Shown piece after piece: positions 18,010-26,987 of a DNA stretch of 64,000 nt; position 1 is the first letter of the stretch, and each line of letters begins with the position of its first letter. The position numbers and the translations under genes were made by a program. The DNA is from Mesorhizobium muleiense. GTDB taxonomy: Bacteria > Pseudomonadota > Alphaproteobacteria > Rhizobiales > Rhizobiaceae. The notes under the pieces are model-generated. The model saw nothing but the letters and a program-made list of their open reading frames with translations. It ran no database searches and had not been told where the DNA came from. The stretch spans positions 124,001 to 188,000 of the forward strand of contig NZ_FNEE01000009.1 of assembly GCF_900099905.1 (NCBI RefSeq), read 5' to 3'.

Positions 18010-18930
18010 TCAGACTTTTCGATCATGGCCGCCGTGGCCGGCTTCTGCTCGCGATTTGCTTGCTTCAATGGTCGCCTCCAGATCGGATCGGCTGCCGTGT
18101 CGAACCGAGTAAGCTCGTGTAAATTCGGCGCCCAACAGAAAGATCTCGGATGAATAAAAGACCCACAGCAGCACGACGAGCAGTGCGCCGGCTGCCCCGT
18201 ATGACGATGCGAGGGCGCTGGTGCCGATATACCAGCCGATCAGCGACTTGCCGATCGTGAAGAGAAACGCCGTTGCTACAGCGCCGACGCCGACGTCGCG
18301 CCATTGCAGCGCGCGGTCGGGCAGGACCTTGTAGATTGCCGCAAACAACAGCGCGATAAGCGCAAACGAAACGATGCCGCTGATCGCGCTGAGGATGAGG
18401 GTGCCAAAGGGTAGATATGCGTTGATGATATTTGCAAGCGCCGATATTGCCGCGCTTACGACCAGGGACACCAGCAGCAGAAAGCCAAGCGCCGCGACCA
18501 GACCCAGGCTGGCAGCTCGTGCCCGCACGAGACGTGAAATCGATGTGCCGCCCGGTTGGACTTTCCAGATCTCGTTCAGGGCAACCTGCATTTCGCCGAA
18601 CACGCCGGATGCGGTAACCAGCAGCGTGACGAGACCCAAAATGCTCGCCAGAGTTCCCGCCTCCTTGTGTGCTGCGTTCTCGATTGTCGCTTGCAGGAGC
18701 TCGGCGCTCTGCGGACCCATCAGGCCCGCCATCTGGGCCGAAAGCGCCAGCTGTGCCGCATCGTTTCCGAAGGCCATGCCTGCGATGGCGACGACGATGA
18801 GCAGGATCGGCGGAAGCGAGGTCGTGGCATAGAACGCCATCGCCGCCCCGTGGCTCAAGGCATTGTCATTGATGAAGCCGACGATGCTCTCCCTGAGGAG
18901 TGTCCAGGCCTCTTTCGCCACATCCCACAT
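18010..18930 (-). CDS. YihY/BrkB family inner-membrane protein
   Basis: A 306-aa protein with six hydrophobic segments. It starts with the family N-terminus (WTLLRESIVGFINDNALSHGAAMAFYATTSLPPILLIV), then GVFGEMQVALNEIWKVQP, and later VGVGAVATAFLFTIGKSLIGWYI and YGAAGALLVVLLWVFYSSEIFLLGAEFT. The name ribonuclease BN is historical, and the function of the family is unsettled. The C-terminal tail is hydrophilic. GAGGC lies upstream of the ATG. No functional neighbour is evident. Confidence 0.93.
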   Translation of the reverse strand: MWDVAKEAWTLLRESIVGFINDNALSHGAAMAFYATTSLPPILLIVVAIAGMAFGNDAAQLALSAQMAGLMGPQSAELLQATIENAAHKEAGTLASILGLVTLLVTASGVFGEMQVALNEIWKVQPGGTSISRLVRARAASLGLVAALGFLLLVSLVVSAAISALANIINAYLPFGTLILSAISGIVSFALIALLFAAIYKVLPDRALQWRDVGVGAVATAFLFTIGKSLIGWYIGTSALASSYGAAGALLVVLLWVFYSSEIFLLGAEFTRAYSVRHGSRSDLEATIEASKSRAEAGHGGHDRKV

Positions 18931-19028
18931 GTTTGCCTCGCCTGCTTCTCAAGCAAATAGAGGCAGCACCGCGGCGGACCAGAGCGTGGCAGGTCGCAAC
19001 CTTTAGGATTGGCTGAAACACCCCTCCA

Positions 19029-19091
19029 CTTCGTCATCCTGGGGCGGAGCAAGGAGCGAAGCGACGCGGCGCAGACCCTAGGATGACGAAG
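19029..19091. repeat. Mesorhizobium-type intergenic inverted repeat
   Basis: CTTCGTCATCCT (19029-19040) and AGGATGACGAAG (19080-19091) are perfect 12-bp inverted ends. They enclose GGGGCGGAGCAAGGAGCGAAG and GCGACGCGGCGCAGACC. This compact element is a frequent intergenic repeat in Mesorhizobium. It lies downstream of the membrane-protein gene at 19106 and may act in its 3' end. Confidence 0.8.
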
Positions 19092-19105
19092 GCGTCGCAG
19101 AGCAA

Positions 19106-19840
19106 TCAGATGACCGATCCTGGCTTGTTTGGCGCGACCTGTCCGGCGGCTCTTTTTGTGAGAGCATCCTGCGTCGGGAAGGCCGCGAATGCCGCGATGG
19201 CCAGATAGATCGGAATCCCCAATTCGAGGATTTCCTCGAACACTGCCGAGGTATCGTTCCGGGCAACATGGATGCCGAGAAATGTGAGATTTGACGGCGC
19301 CCCGTCGATGACCTTCGAAAGGACGGCGCAACCGATAGCGGCGGCAATGGCAACGGCAGTCGCCTCGCCGTGGCGAAGCCCTTGCACAAAGCTACGGAGG
19401 CCGTCTTTGAGGAGAAAATAGAAGGCAATGGCGAGGGCGATAACGACCGTCGCGCCGATCAGCTTTTCCAACAGCGGAACGTCAGGCGAAATGTAGAGGG
19501 TGGTCTTGGTGATGTTGTGGGTGGTGAAATGCGCATGGAAGTCCAACTCGCGCAGGCACATCGCGATCGCTATGGCGACGAGATACCAGCGCTTGAGCAA
19601 CTCCCGATAGGACATTTCCCGCACAAGCGTCGCCACGACGATCAGGTAACCGGCGGCCGAGAAGACTTCGATGGGACCGCCCTCGCTGAGGTAGAACTTC
19701 CTGATATCTTCGGGAAGAAAGGCGAGCGGCAGGGCGATGAGAAAGACGAGCACCAGCAGCGCAAGGCCCATTTGAATGAAATAGTGGCCGTTGCCGTAAC
19801 CGATCTTTCTTTCATCCCATGCCATATGTGTCTCGCCCAT
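19106..19840 (-). CDS. hypothetical multi-pass membrane protein
   Basis: A 244-aa protein with about six hydrophobic segments, for example FIQMGLALLVLVFLIALPLAF, YLIVVATLV, KLIGATVVIALAIAFYFLL and TAVAIAAAIGCAVLS. A histidine-rich loop (CLRELDFHAHFTTHNITK) sits between segments, and EEILELGIPIYLAIAAFAAF follows near the end. The ATG at 19840 or the one at 19825 (MAWDERK) could be the start; neither has a clear Shine-Dalgarno. I do not recognise the family. It may be stress related by context only. Confidence 0.75.
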   Translation of the reverse strand: MGETHMAWDERKIGYGNGHYFIQMGLALLVLVFLIALPLAFLPEDIRKFYLSEGGPIEVFSAAGYLIVVATLVREMSYRELLKRWYLVAIAIAMCLRELDFHAHFTTHNITKTTLYISPDVPLLEKLIGATVVIALAIAFYFLLKDGLRSFVQGLRHGEATAVAIAAAIGCAVLSKVIDGAPSNLTFLGIHVARNDTSAVFEEILELGIPIYLAIAAFAAFPTQDALTKRAAGQVAPNKPGSVI

Positions 19841-20035
19841 CTGTCTTGTGCCGGTTCTCTATTAATCGTGATTTCACTCAATTTGAAAGACTGGACCGTT
19901 GTCAAGTTGCCGCTTCGTAATGCCCGGCCACCTGCCCGGTGCCCTGACGGCGTAAGTATGGCGAACCTGACGGGGCAAGTGCGGCGTTGGCTGTACTGTC
20001 CAGACGTGTCTTTGCAGCCATCAGCGAGACGTCGC

Positions 20036-20809
20036 TCACGCCACTGACCAGCCGCCATCGACCAGTACATTCGCGCCAGTGATCATTGACGCGGCGGGCG
20101 AGGCCAGGAACACCACCGTGCCGGCGACATCGATCGGATCACCGATGCGGCCGAGCGGGATGTGCCCAAGCACATGGGCATGAAAGTCCGGATCGGCGAG
20201 CGAGGGCCGTGTTCCGTCGGTCCAGATGAAGGTCGGCGCGACGCTGTTGACGGTGATCTTGTGCTGCGCCCATTCGGCCGCGAGGCAGCGGGTGAGGTGG
20301 TTTATCGCCGCCTTGGTCATGCAGTAGATCGCTTCGCCCTTCAGCGTCACCGTGCCGGCCTGCGAACTGATGTTGATGATGCGTCCGGATTTCTGCTTGA
20401 TCATCAGCCGTCCGACGGCCTGGGTGGTGAAGAACGTGCCCTTGAGGTTGACGTTCACGGTGAGGTCGAAATCCGCTTCGGTCACGTTCTCCGCGAGGTT
20501 TTCAGGCCCGAGCCCGACATTGTTGACCAGAACGTCTATGCGGCCGAAGGCGGCGTGGGCGTCGGCGACCGCTTTTCGCACCGTCGCCAGATCGGTGAGG
20601 TCCATCTGTACCGCCAGCGCGCGCCGGCCGATGCGCTCGATCTCGGCGGTGATATCCGCGCCGTCGGCAGCGCTGCGAACGCCAACGATCATGTCGGCGC
20701 CAGAGCCGGCGCAGGCGAGCGCGCAAGCGCGCCCGATGCCGCGCGAGGCGCCGGTGACCAGCGCCACCTTGTCAGCCAGATCGAATTTCGGCGTGAACTC
20801 GTTTGTCAT
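20036..20809 (-). CDS. SDR family NAD(P)-dependent oxidoreductase
   Basis: A 257-aa classical short-chain dehydrogenase. The cofactor motif is TGASRGIG (about residues 19-26) and the NNVG motif follows the DVLV strand. The catalytic Ser is in IINISSQAG and Tyr-x3-Lys in YCMTKAA. The C-terminal ASMITGANVLVDGGWSVA is typical of 3-oxoacyl-ACP-reductase-like and sugar-alcohol dehydrogenases. GGGAGGTTGAG precedes the ATG. A strong hairpin lies in its leader at 20826-20853. It is divergent from the SAF-domain oxidoreductase at 21006, so the two may serve one catabolic route. The substrate is unknown. Confidence 0.93.
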   Translation of the reverse strand: MTNEFTPKFDLADKVALVTGASRGIGRACALACAGSGADMIVGVRSAADGADITAEIERIGRRALAVQMDLTDLATVRKAVADAHAAFGRIDVLVNNVGLGPENLAENVTEADFDLTVNVNLKGTFFTTQAVGRLMIKQKSGRIINISSQAGTVTLKGEAIYCMTKAAINHLTRCLAAEWAQHKITVNSVAPTFIWTDGTRPSLADPDFHAHVLGHIPLGRIGDPIDVAGTVVFLASPAASMITGANVLVDGGWSVA

Positions 20810-20825
20810 CTCAACCTCCCTGAGA

Positions 20826-20853
20826 GCCCTGTCGGGGCGCCGCCCGACAGGGC
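20826..20853. other. strong hairpin in the leader of the SDR gene
   Basis: GCCCTGTCGGG and CCCGACAGGGC form a perfect 11-bp stem with a six-base loop. It lies 17 bp before the SDR start codon (minus strand), just upstream of the ribosome-binding site. There is no T-run on either side. It could be an operator dyad or an mRNA structure that affects translation. Confidence 0.55.
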
Positions 20854-21005
20854 GGTCTCCTCATCTCTGAACAGTAACTGGGAAGACTATCCGCTCGCGG
20901 CGCGAAAGCCAGCCGCAAGAAATTGCCGACGGCGGCCGGTTTCGTTGGCAAAAGGCTGCCGTTCCCTGCTATTCCCCCTTCAGATCAAAAGCAGTGGACT
21001 TGCGC

Positions 21006-22322
21006 ATGACCAACGTCGCCTTGACCGGGCTTGCCCGCGATCTCGCCAAGCGTGCCGCGGAAGGCCGACCGGTGCGCATCGGCGTCATCGGCTCAGGCGA
21101 GATGGGTACCGACCTGGTGACGCAAGGCATGCTGATGCCGGGCATTTCGGTGTGCGCCGTCTCGACCCGCCGCCCGCACACGGCGCGTGATGCCATCCGC
21201 ATCGCCTATGGCGATGAGGCGATGGCGCGCGAGGCCGATACGCCGTCGAAGCTCAGCGAGGCGATAGAGAGCGGAAAAATAGCCATTACCTCGAACGAGA
21301 TGCTGGTCACCAATCCGCTGATCGAAATCGTCATCGACGCCACCGGCAAGCCCGGCGTCGCCGCCGATTTCGACCTGATGGCGATGCAGCACGGCAAGCA
21401 TCTGGTGATGATGAATGTCGAGGCCGACGTCACCATCGGCTGTTATCTGAAGCAGCAGGCCGACCGCCTCGGCGTCGTCTATTCGGTCGGCGCCGGTGAC
21501 GAGCCGTCGAGTTGCATGGAACTGATCGAGTTCGCCTCCGCGCTCGGCTACACCATCGTCTGCGCCGGCAAGGGCAAGAACAACCCGCTCAACCATGACG
21601 CCATCCCTGACGACTATCGCGCGGAAGCGCTGCGCCGCAACATGAACCCGCGCATGCTGGTCGAGTTCGTCGACGGCTCGAAGACCATGGTCGAGATGTG
21701 CGCCATCGCCAACGCCACCGGGCTGGTGCCCGACATTGCCGGCATGCACGGTCCCAAGGCCGACCGCGATGAATTGGCCAAGGTGCTCATCCCGCGCGCC
21801 GACGGCGGCATCCTGTCGAGGAAGGGCGTCGTCGACTACACCATCGGCAAAGGCGTGGCGCCCGGCGTGTTCGTCATCGTCGAGGCCACGCATCCGCGCA
21901 TCATCGAGCGCATGGACGATCTGCATATCGGCCATGGACCCTATTACAGCTTCTTCCGGCCCTATCATCTGACCTCGCTGGAAGTGCCGCTCACCGCCGC
22001 GCGCATCGCGCTCTATGGCAAGCCGGACATGGTGCCGCTGCCGAGGCCGGTTGCCGAGGTCTGCGCCGTGGCCAAGCGCGATCTGGCGGCGGGAGAGAAA
22101 TTCGACGCCATCGGCGAGACCTGCTACCGCTCCTGGACGATGACTGTCGAGGAGGCCCGCGCCAACCGCGCCGTGCCGGTCGGCCTGCTCGAAGGCGGCA
22201 AGGTGCTGAGGCCGGTCAGCAAGGGCGAGCTGCTGACATCAGCCAATGCCGCGCCCGACCCGACCACCAGGTTGTTCGCCTTGCGCCGGCTGCAGGACGA
22301 GATGCTGTACGGGGCGGGGTAG
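21006..22322 (+). CDS. homoserine-dehydrogenase-like oxidoreductase with SAF domain
   Basis: A 438-aa protein of the COG4091 type (predicted homoserine dehydrogenase with C-terminal SAF domain). The N-terminal Rossmann motif is VRIGVIGSGEMG (about residues 21-32). It is followed by VIDATGKPGVAADFDLMAM, VYSVGAGDEPSSCMELIEFA and a late AVAKRDLAAGEKFDAIG segment typical of SAF domains. I chose ATG 21006 (MTNVALTGLARDL); GTG 20994 is the alternative. There is no clear ribosome-binding site. Family members appear in sugar-acid and sugar-alcohol catabolic loci of rhizobia. The substrate is not known. It is divergent from the SDR. Confidence 0.85.
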   Translation: MTNVALTGLARDLAKRAAEGRPVRIGVIGSGEMGTDLVTQGMLMPGISVCAVSTRRPHTARDAIRIAYGDEAMAREADTPSKLSEAIESGKIAITSNEMLVTNPLIEIVIDATGKPGVAADFDLMAMQHGKHLVMMNVEADVTIGCYLKQQADRLGVVYSVGAGDEPSSCMELIEFASALGYTIVCAGKGKNNPLNHDAIPDDYRAEALRRNMNPRMLVEFVDGSKTMVEMCAIANATGLVPDIAGMHGPKADRDELAKVLIPRADGGILSRKGVVDYTIGKGVAPGVFVIVEATHPRIIERMDDLHIGHGPYYSFFRPYHLTSLEVPLTAARIALYGKPDMVPLPRPVAEVCAVAKRDLAAGEKFDAIGETCYRSWTMTVEEARANRAVPVGLLEGGKVLRPVSKGELLTSANAAPDPTTRLFALRRLQDEMLYGAG

Positions 22323-22408
22323 TGCGCAGAATTTTGATGCCGGCGGGACAGAGGGGGGCGCCGTAGAGCGCTGTATCCCGCACCTTGGGTGCGACCTCGG
22401 ACAAGCCG

Positions 22409-23224
22409 CTACTTTCCCAACTCGATCGACCGCAGCCGTGCCGCCTCTACTGCGTCGGTGAGCAGGTGGATCAGCCGGTCCTCGCCCATCAGCACGGCAA
22501 GTGCGGCGGCCGTGGTGCCGTTGGGGCTGGTCACCTGCTGGCGCAGCACGCCCGCATCTTCGCCGCTTTCGGCGGCGAGCGAGGCGGCGCCATAGACCGT
22601 CTGCACGGCCAGCAGCCTGGCGGTTTTGGCTGGCAATCCGGCCGTCTCGGCAGCCACCGCCAGTGCTTCGATGAAATGGAAGACATAGGCCGGGCCAGAC
22701 CCTGACACCGCCGTCACCGCGTCCATCAGGCCCTCGTCCTCGATATCAGTCACTTCGCCGCTCGCCGAGAGCAGATCAGAAACGAAACGTATCGTATCGA
22801 TGGTAACCAGCCGGTTGGAAAACACCACCATCATGCCCTTGCCGATCGCCGCCGGCGTGTTGGGCATGCAGCGCACGATCGGCGCGCGATCGCCCAGAAT
22901 GGATTCGAAAGTGGCGACCGGCGTTCCGGCGGCGATGCTGAGGAAGGTGGTGCGGCCATCGTTGAAGCGCTTGTAGGCGGCGGTCACCTCGCGGATCACT
23001 TGCGGCTTCACCGCAATGACGGCGAGGGCCGGCACCGCGTCTGCCGGAATGCCGCCGGCATCCGAGGCGGCACTGCAGCCCAGCGCTTCGGCGCGCTTGC
23101 GCAGATCGGCATTGGGCTCGACAACGAAAACCGCCGCCGGGGGGAGCTTGCCCGATTTCAGCCAGCCGGAAAGCATGGCGTAGCCCATATTGCCGCAGCC
23201 GGCGAGAACAAGCCTGATCGTCAT
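22409..23224 (-). CDS. proC: pyrroline-5-carboxylate reductase
   Basis: A 271-aa enzyme that reduces 1-pyrroline-5-carboxylate to L-proline with NAD(P)H, the last step of proline synthesis, in the cytosol. The Rossmann start is LVLAGCGNMGYAMLSGWL. AVKPQVIREV and the P5C-reductase signature (VTAVSGSGPAYVFHFIEAL, then LRQQVTSPNGTTAAAL) are present. ATG 23224 gives the family-typical length; upstream sequence is a palindromic repeat. It is monocistronic. Confidence 0.96.
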   Translation of the reverse strand: MTIRLVLAGCGNMGYAMLSGWLKSGKLPPAAVFVVEPNADLRKRAEALGCSAASDAGGIPADAVPALAVIAVKPQVIREVTAAYKRFNDGRTTFLSIAAGTPVATFESILGDRAPIVRCMPNTPAAIGKGMMVVFSNRLVTIDTIRFVSDLLSASGEVTDIEDEGLMDAVTAVSGSGPAYVFHFIEALAVAAETAGLPAKTARLLAVQTVYGAASLAAESGEDAGVLRQQVTSPNGTTAAALAVLMGEDRLIHLLTDAVEAARLRSIELGK

Positions 23225-23237
23225 GGAAAACCTCCGC

Positions 23238-23287
23238 AGAGCATTGGGCCCAAAAGTGGGTACCGGTTTTGGCAAAATCCGATGCTC
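23238..23287. repeat. intergenic palindromic element
   Basis: AGAGCAT ... ATGCTC ends enclose CCAAAAGTGGGTACCGGTTTTGG, an inner dyad. It fills most of the gap between the polysaccharide polymerase gene and proC. It resembles the elements at 87-137 and 5057-5105 and the frequent Mesorhizobium GAGCAT-type repeat. Confidence 0.75.
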
Positions 23288-23352
23288 AAACCAAAAGATG
23301 TTCTCCCATAGACCCTCGCGACTAGGCGGGGAAGCCCTGTTGGGACGCAGGA

Positions 23353-24678
23353 TCAGGACGGACCACGAACCGCCATCGGCCGCAGCGACACTTGCCTCAG
23401 GCCGAACATGCCGAACACGAAGAGCAGCCAGACCGGGTCGGCGCGATGGAAGAAGAAGCTTTCGAGGAAGGCGTTCAGCGCGGCGAACAGCACCACCATC
23501 ATGAAGAAGTCGCCGAGATAGATGTTCTCCTTGCGCAAGGGAATGCGCATGTAATCGCGCAGCGGCGCGACCAGGAACGTGTAGACGGCCACGCACAGCG
23601 CCGGGATGCCCATCAGCACCGCGATGTCGAGATAGCCGTTATGGCCGTGCACGATGGTTCTGATGTCCCAGGCCCGGTCGAAAGGCTGGTCCTGGTTCAA
23701 CAGCAGCGGCGTGCCCCAGAAGCTCTCGAAGCCATAGCCGGTCCACGGCCGCTTCGCCAGCATCTCGCCGGCGAACTCCCAAAGCGTCGTGCGTCCGGTG
23801 TAGGTCAGGTCGGGGAAATAGAGTGCCGCCAGATGCTTCACCGGCGGCAGGAAGACGATGCCCAGCGTGCCGATCGCTGCGGCGATGATGGCCAGCGCGA
23901 ACAGGATCGGCGTGCCAAGCCGCATGCCGATCAGGCTCGGCAGCACGACGATCAGGATCGAAAACGGCACCAGTCCGGCCGTCGTCTTGGAACCGGTGTG
24001 CAGCATGAAGATCATCGCTGCGCAAAAGATCGATGCGCCCCAGAGCCGCTGTCCGCGCCGGTAGAGGTACAGCCCGGCGAAGCTGAAGCAGGCCATGACG
24101 GGCCCGGCGATGTTCTTGTGGGTGAACACGCCGCGCCACAGGCCGGCATGTTCCGGCTCCAGCGACGCGGCGGTGTGTAGCGCCTCGTTTGGAAAGACGA
24201 TGAGCCCGATATAGGACAGGCCCATGACGACGACGATGGTGAAGATGATGACTTTCGAGAAAGCTTCGGCGTCGCGCGGCAGCGCCAGGATCGTCACCAT
24301 CGTCAAAATGCCGATCAGCGTGAAGAAGGCGGCGCGCATGGCCGACGGCGGATCGGTTGCCATCACCACCGAAAGCATCAGCAAAGCCAGCATCAGCAGC
24401 CAGGACGGGCTGAGCAGCGAGCGCACCACGCGCGGGTCGGCAAAAGCCATGAGCGAGAAGACCGAGATCGCGCCAAGCGAGCCGAAGCCGAGCTGGTTGA
24501 CGATGTCGCCGCCATCGCCGGTCGTTGCGGCGCCGGCCGGCTGGAACGGACGGAACGACACCAGGATGACAGTGAACAGCAGCGCGGCGATCGCGGTCGC
24601 GACACCGTCGCGTGTGAAGGCCGCGCTGAGCGGCGCGCGTTCAGTTCTTCTCAGGCTGCCGGTATTGCTCATTGGCAT
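23353..24678 (-). CDS. O-antigen ligase / ExoQ-like polysaccharide polymerase
   Basis: A 441-aa inner-membrane protein with about ten hydrophobic segments. It carries the Wzy/O-antigen-ligase pattern: GVFTHKNIAGPVMACFSFAGLYLY and the large periplasmic loop with LTYTGRTTLWEFAGEML, PWTGYGFESFWG and IVHGHNGYLDIAVLMGIP. Such proteins polymerise or ligate lipid-linked polysaccharide repeats. I start at ATG 24678, which overlaps the 3' end of the upstream GT2 gene by 38 bp; ATG 24672 is also possible. It belongs to the exopolysaccharide cluster with the GT2 gene, which is probably cotranscribed. Confidence 0.9.
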   Translation of the reverse strand: MPMSNTGSLRRTERAPLSAAFTRDGVATAIAALLFTVILVSFRPFQPAGAATTGDGGDIVNQLGFGSLGAISVFSLMAFADPRVVRSLLSPSWLLMLALLMLSVVMATDPPSAMRAAFFTLIGILTMVTILALPRDAEAFSKVIIFTIVVVMGLSYIGLIVFPNEALHTAASLEPEHAGLWRGVFTHKNIAGPVMACFSFAGLYLYRRGQRLWGASIFCAAMIFMLHTGSKTTAGLVPFSILIVVLPSLIGMRLGTPILFALAIIAAAIGTLGIVFLPPVKHLAALYFPDLTYTGRTTLWEFAGEMLAKRPWTGYGFESFWGTPLLLNQDQPFDRAWDIRTIVHGHNGYLDIAVLMGIPALCVAVYTFLVAPLRDYMRIPLRKENIYLGDFFMMVVLFAALNAFLESFFFHRADPVWLLFVFGMFGLRQVSLRPMAVRGPS

Positions 24679-25639
24679 ATCCGAATTCGGCAAGCACGCG
24701 GCCGACAGCGACATGGATTGGGTATAAGGCCGTCGCCAACGACCCCGTCCGCGCCAGCCTGGCCGCGCCGCGAAACGGCGAGACGGCAAGCAGCGCCAGG
24801 CTCTTCAAGAAAACCCTGGTGCCGGCGAACGGCGTGCCGGCCCGCTTCTTCTTCTCGACCAGTGTCGAGATGACGCCGTTGCGCAGGCTGCGGGCACGGA
24901 TCCAGTCGGCCTCGATGCGCCGGGCCGGAACTGTTTCATGCACTTGCGCTTCGGCGCACCAGCCAAGCACAAAACCTGTTTGTGCCGCCCGGCTCAGGAA
25001 ATCGGAATCGCCGCCGCCCATGAAGTTGAATTTCAGGTCGAGGAAGGGCGGCCCCATGGCGGTGAGCACGTTGCGGCCGACCAGCAAATTGCCGGAGGAA
25101 TACAGCGCGGGTACCCGCCCGGTCTGCCGATAAGGTGGCGCAAAGACCGGGTGCTCGGCCCAACTGGCATGGGCCGCGTCGGCAAACACAGGCATTTGCG
25201 GGCCACCGACAATGTCGGCACCGAGCGTCTCGGCCGCCTGGCACATGCGCTCGAGCCACTGCGGATCGGCGATCTCGTCGTCGTCGATGACCAGCAGATG
25301 GCTGAAGTCAGGAAAGTGCAGGATAGCCGTCTGCCAGCCGGCATTGTAGGCGCTGCAATTGCCGCGCTCATGCGCGACGATCACCATGCCCGGAATATCG
25401 CCGCGCTCGAACAGCGGCAGTGCCGCCCTGGCGCCGGCGCGCGCCTCGGCTTCGTTCTCGATGAGGATGATTGCGAAGCGTCTGCTGGTTTCCTGGGCCT
25501 TGAGCGATGCCAGCGTCGCCAGCAGTTGCTCGGGCCGTTTGAAGGTCGGCAGCGTAACGACCGCCTCGACGGCAGCGGCGACAAGTCCCGGCGACCGCCC
25601 TGCGATCGATACCGAACCGTCCAATGGCAAAGGGATCAT
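24641..25639 (-). CDS. glycosyltransferase family 2 protein
   Basis: A 332-aa GT-A enzyme. The N-terminal nucleotide-sugar part reads AVVTLPTFKRPEQLLATLASL. The metal-binding DXD-type motif is LLVIDDDEIADP, and NFMGGGDSDFLSRAAQTGF plays the acceptor-site role. It has no signal peptide; a hydrophobic C-terminal part (FLKSLALLAVSPFRG) may touch the membrane. It uses an activated sugar to extend a polysaccharide repeat unit in the cytosol. It overlaps the ExoQ-like gene downstream and is divergent from GT4 at 25815, leaving a shared 175-bp promoter region. Confidence 0.92.
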   Translation of the reverse strand: MIPLPLDGSVSIAGRSPGLVAAAVEAVVTLPTFKRPEQLLATLASLKAQETSRRFAIILIENEAEARAGARAALPLFERGDIPGMVIVAHERGNCSAYNAGWQTAILHFPDFSHLLVIDDDEIADPQWLERMCQAAETLGADIVGGPQMPVFADAAHASWAEHPVFAPPYRQTGRVPALYSSGNLLVGRNVLTAMGPPFLDLKFNFMGGGDSDFLSRAAQTGFVLGWCAEAQVHETVPARRIEADWIRARSLRNGVISTLVEKKKRAGTPFAGTRVFLKSLALLAVSPFRGAARLARTGSLATALYPIHVAVGRVLAEFGYANEQYRQPEKN

Positions 25640-25814
25640 CCGTGTCCAGCCCGGGATTGGTGAGTTTGGCTCTCGATAGCATCCGTGATGATAACGTTTC
25701 GTTTATCACCTTCGTGGACAAGCCCGCAAATCGGCAACGCCGGGCCACCAAATATCTTCACTTAATCAAGGCTTCACCGCGCTTTGTTAGCTGTATCCGC
25801 TTAGGATAGGTGAG

Positions 25815-26987
25815 ATGCATCTGCTGTTCGCCACATCGATCGTGCCCGACGGGGCTCTTGCCTCGGGCTACGAGATCGCCAATGCCGCGATCATCGCCGC
25901 GTTGCGGCGCGCCGGCGCGCGGGTCACCGTGATCGGCTTCACCTGGCCGGGCAAGCCTGCGAGCGATCCGAAGAACACCATCGTGCTCGGCGCCGTCGAT
26001 GTGCGCACCGAAACCGCCTCATCGCTGCAAAAGCTCGCCTGGGTTGCAAGGGCGATGCTCTCCGGCCTCACTTTCGCGTCGGTCAAGCTGCGCGTGGTCA
26101 ACGCCAGCGAGGTCCGCGCCGCCGTCGAACGCGCCGGCCCTTTCGACGGCTACGTCTTGAATTCCGTGCAGTTCGCCGGCGCCTTCGAAAGGCTTTTCGG
26201 CGACCGGCCGTCGATCTTCGTCGCCCACAATGTCGAGCATCGTTCGGCGCGTGAGAACGCCGCTGCCGCCGGCGGCCTTTTCCAGCGCCTGCTGTTTCGC
26301 CGTGAGGCAAGGCTGCTCAAGACTGTGGAAGAACGGCTCTGTCGCCGGGCACGCTTCGTCTTCACGCTGGCCGAGGAAGATCGCTCAGCGCTCGGCGTCG
26401 CCTCCGACGACCGCTCGGCGGTGCTGCCGCTGGTGACCTGCGCCGAGCCGCCGGTGCAAAAGACCCCGCGCCGCATCGACTGCGACGCGGCGCTGATCGG
26501 CACCTGGACCTGGCAGCCGAACCGCATCGGTCTCGACTGGTTCCTGGAAAAGGTGGTGCCGCATCTCAGGCCCGATTTCCGGGTCAGGATTGCCGGCGGC
26601 ATGCCGTCGGGCCTCGCGTCCGCGCATCCCGGCGTCGAATTCGTCGGCCGCGTGCCGGACGCGCAGGCATTCGTGCGCAGCGCCGCCGTCATCCCGCTGA
26701 TCAGCACCTCCGGCAGCGGCGTGCAGCTCAAGACCATCGAAACCTTCGAACTCGGCCTGCCCTCCGTCGCCACCAGCCATTCGCTGCGCGGCATCGACCA
26801 TCGCCCGGTCAATTGCGTGGTGACCGATGATCCGGTCGCCTTCGCCGGCGCCCTGGAAGCAGCAGTGGCCGATGTCGGGGACGTCGACGGCAGCGCTTTC
26901 CACCGCCGGCAGCTGAAGGCGCTCCATGCCGCAATCAGGCTCGGCCTGGAAAAGCTCGGGCCTGTCGGCCAGGAGATGTTTGTATGA
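25815..26987 (+). CDS. glycosyltransferase family 4 protein
   Basis: A 390-aa GT-B-fold protein. The N-terminus MHLLFATSIVPDGALASGYEIANAA is an acceptor-side Rossmann domain. The C-terminal donor-side part includes ALIGTWTWQPNRIGLDWFLE, GVEFVGRVPDAQAFVRSAAV and ISTSGSGVQLKTIETFELGLP, with the acidic E-x7-E type segment. It acts in the cytosol on lipid-linked glycans. The stop overlaps the start of the WecG-type gene (ATGA), so the three plus-strand genes 25815-28722 form one translationally coupled operon. Confidence 0.93.
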   Translation: MHLLFATSIVPDGALASGYEIANAAIIAALRRAGARVTVIGFTWPGKPASDPKNTIVLGAVDVRTETASSLQKLAWVARAMLSGLTFASVKLRVVNASEVRAAVERAGPFDGYVLNSVQFAGAFERLFGDRPSIFVAHNVEHRSARENAAAAGGLFQRLLFRREARLLKTVEERLCRRARFVFTLAEEDRSALGVASDDRSAVLPLVTCAEPPVQKTPRRIDCDAALIGTWTWQPNRIGLDWFLEKVVPHLRPDFRVRIAGGMPSGLASAHPGVEFVGRVPDAQAFVRSAAVIPLISTSGSGVQLKTIETFELGLPSVATSHSLRGIDHRPVNCVVTDDPVAFAGALEAAVADVGDVDGSAFHRRQLKALHAAIRLGLEKLGPVGQEMFV

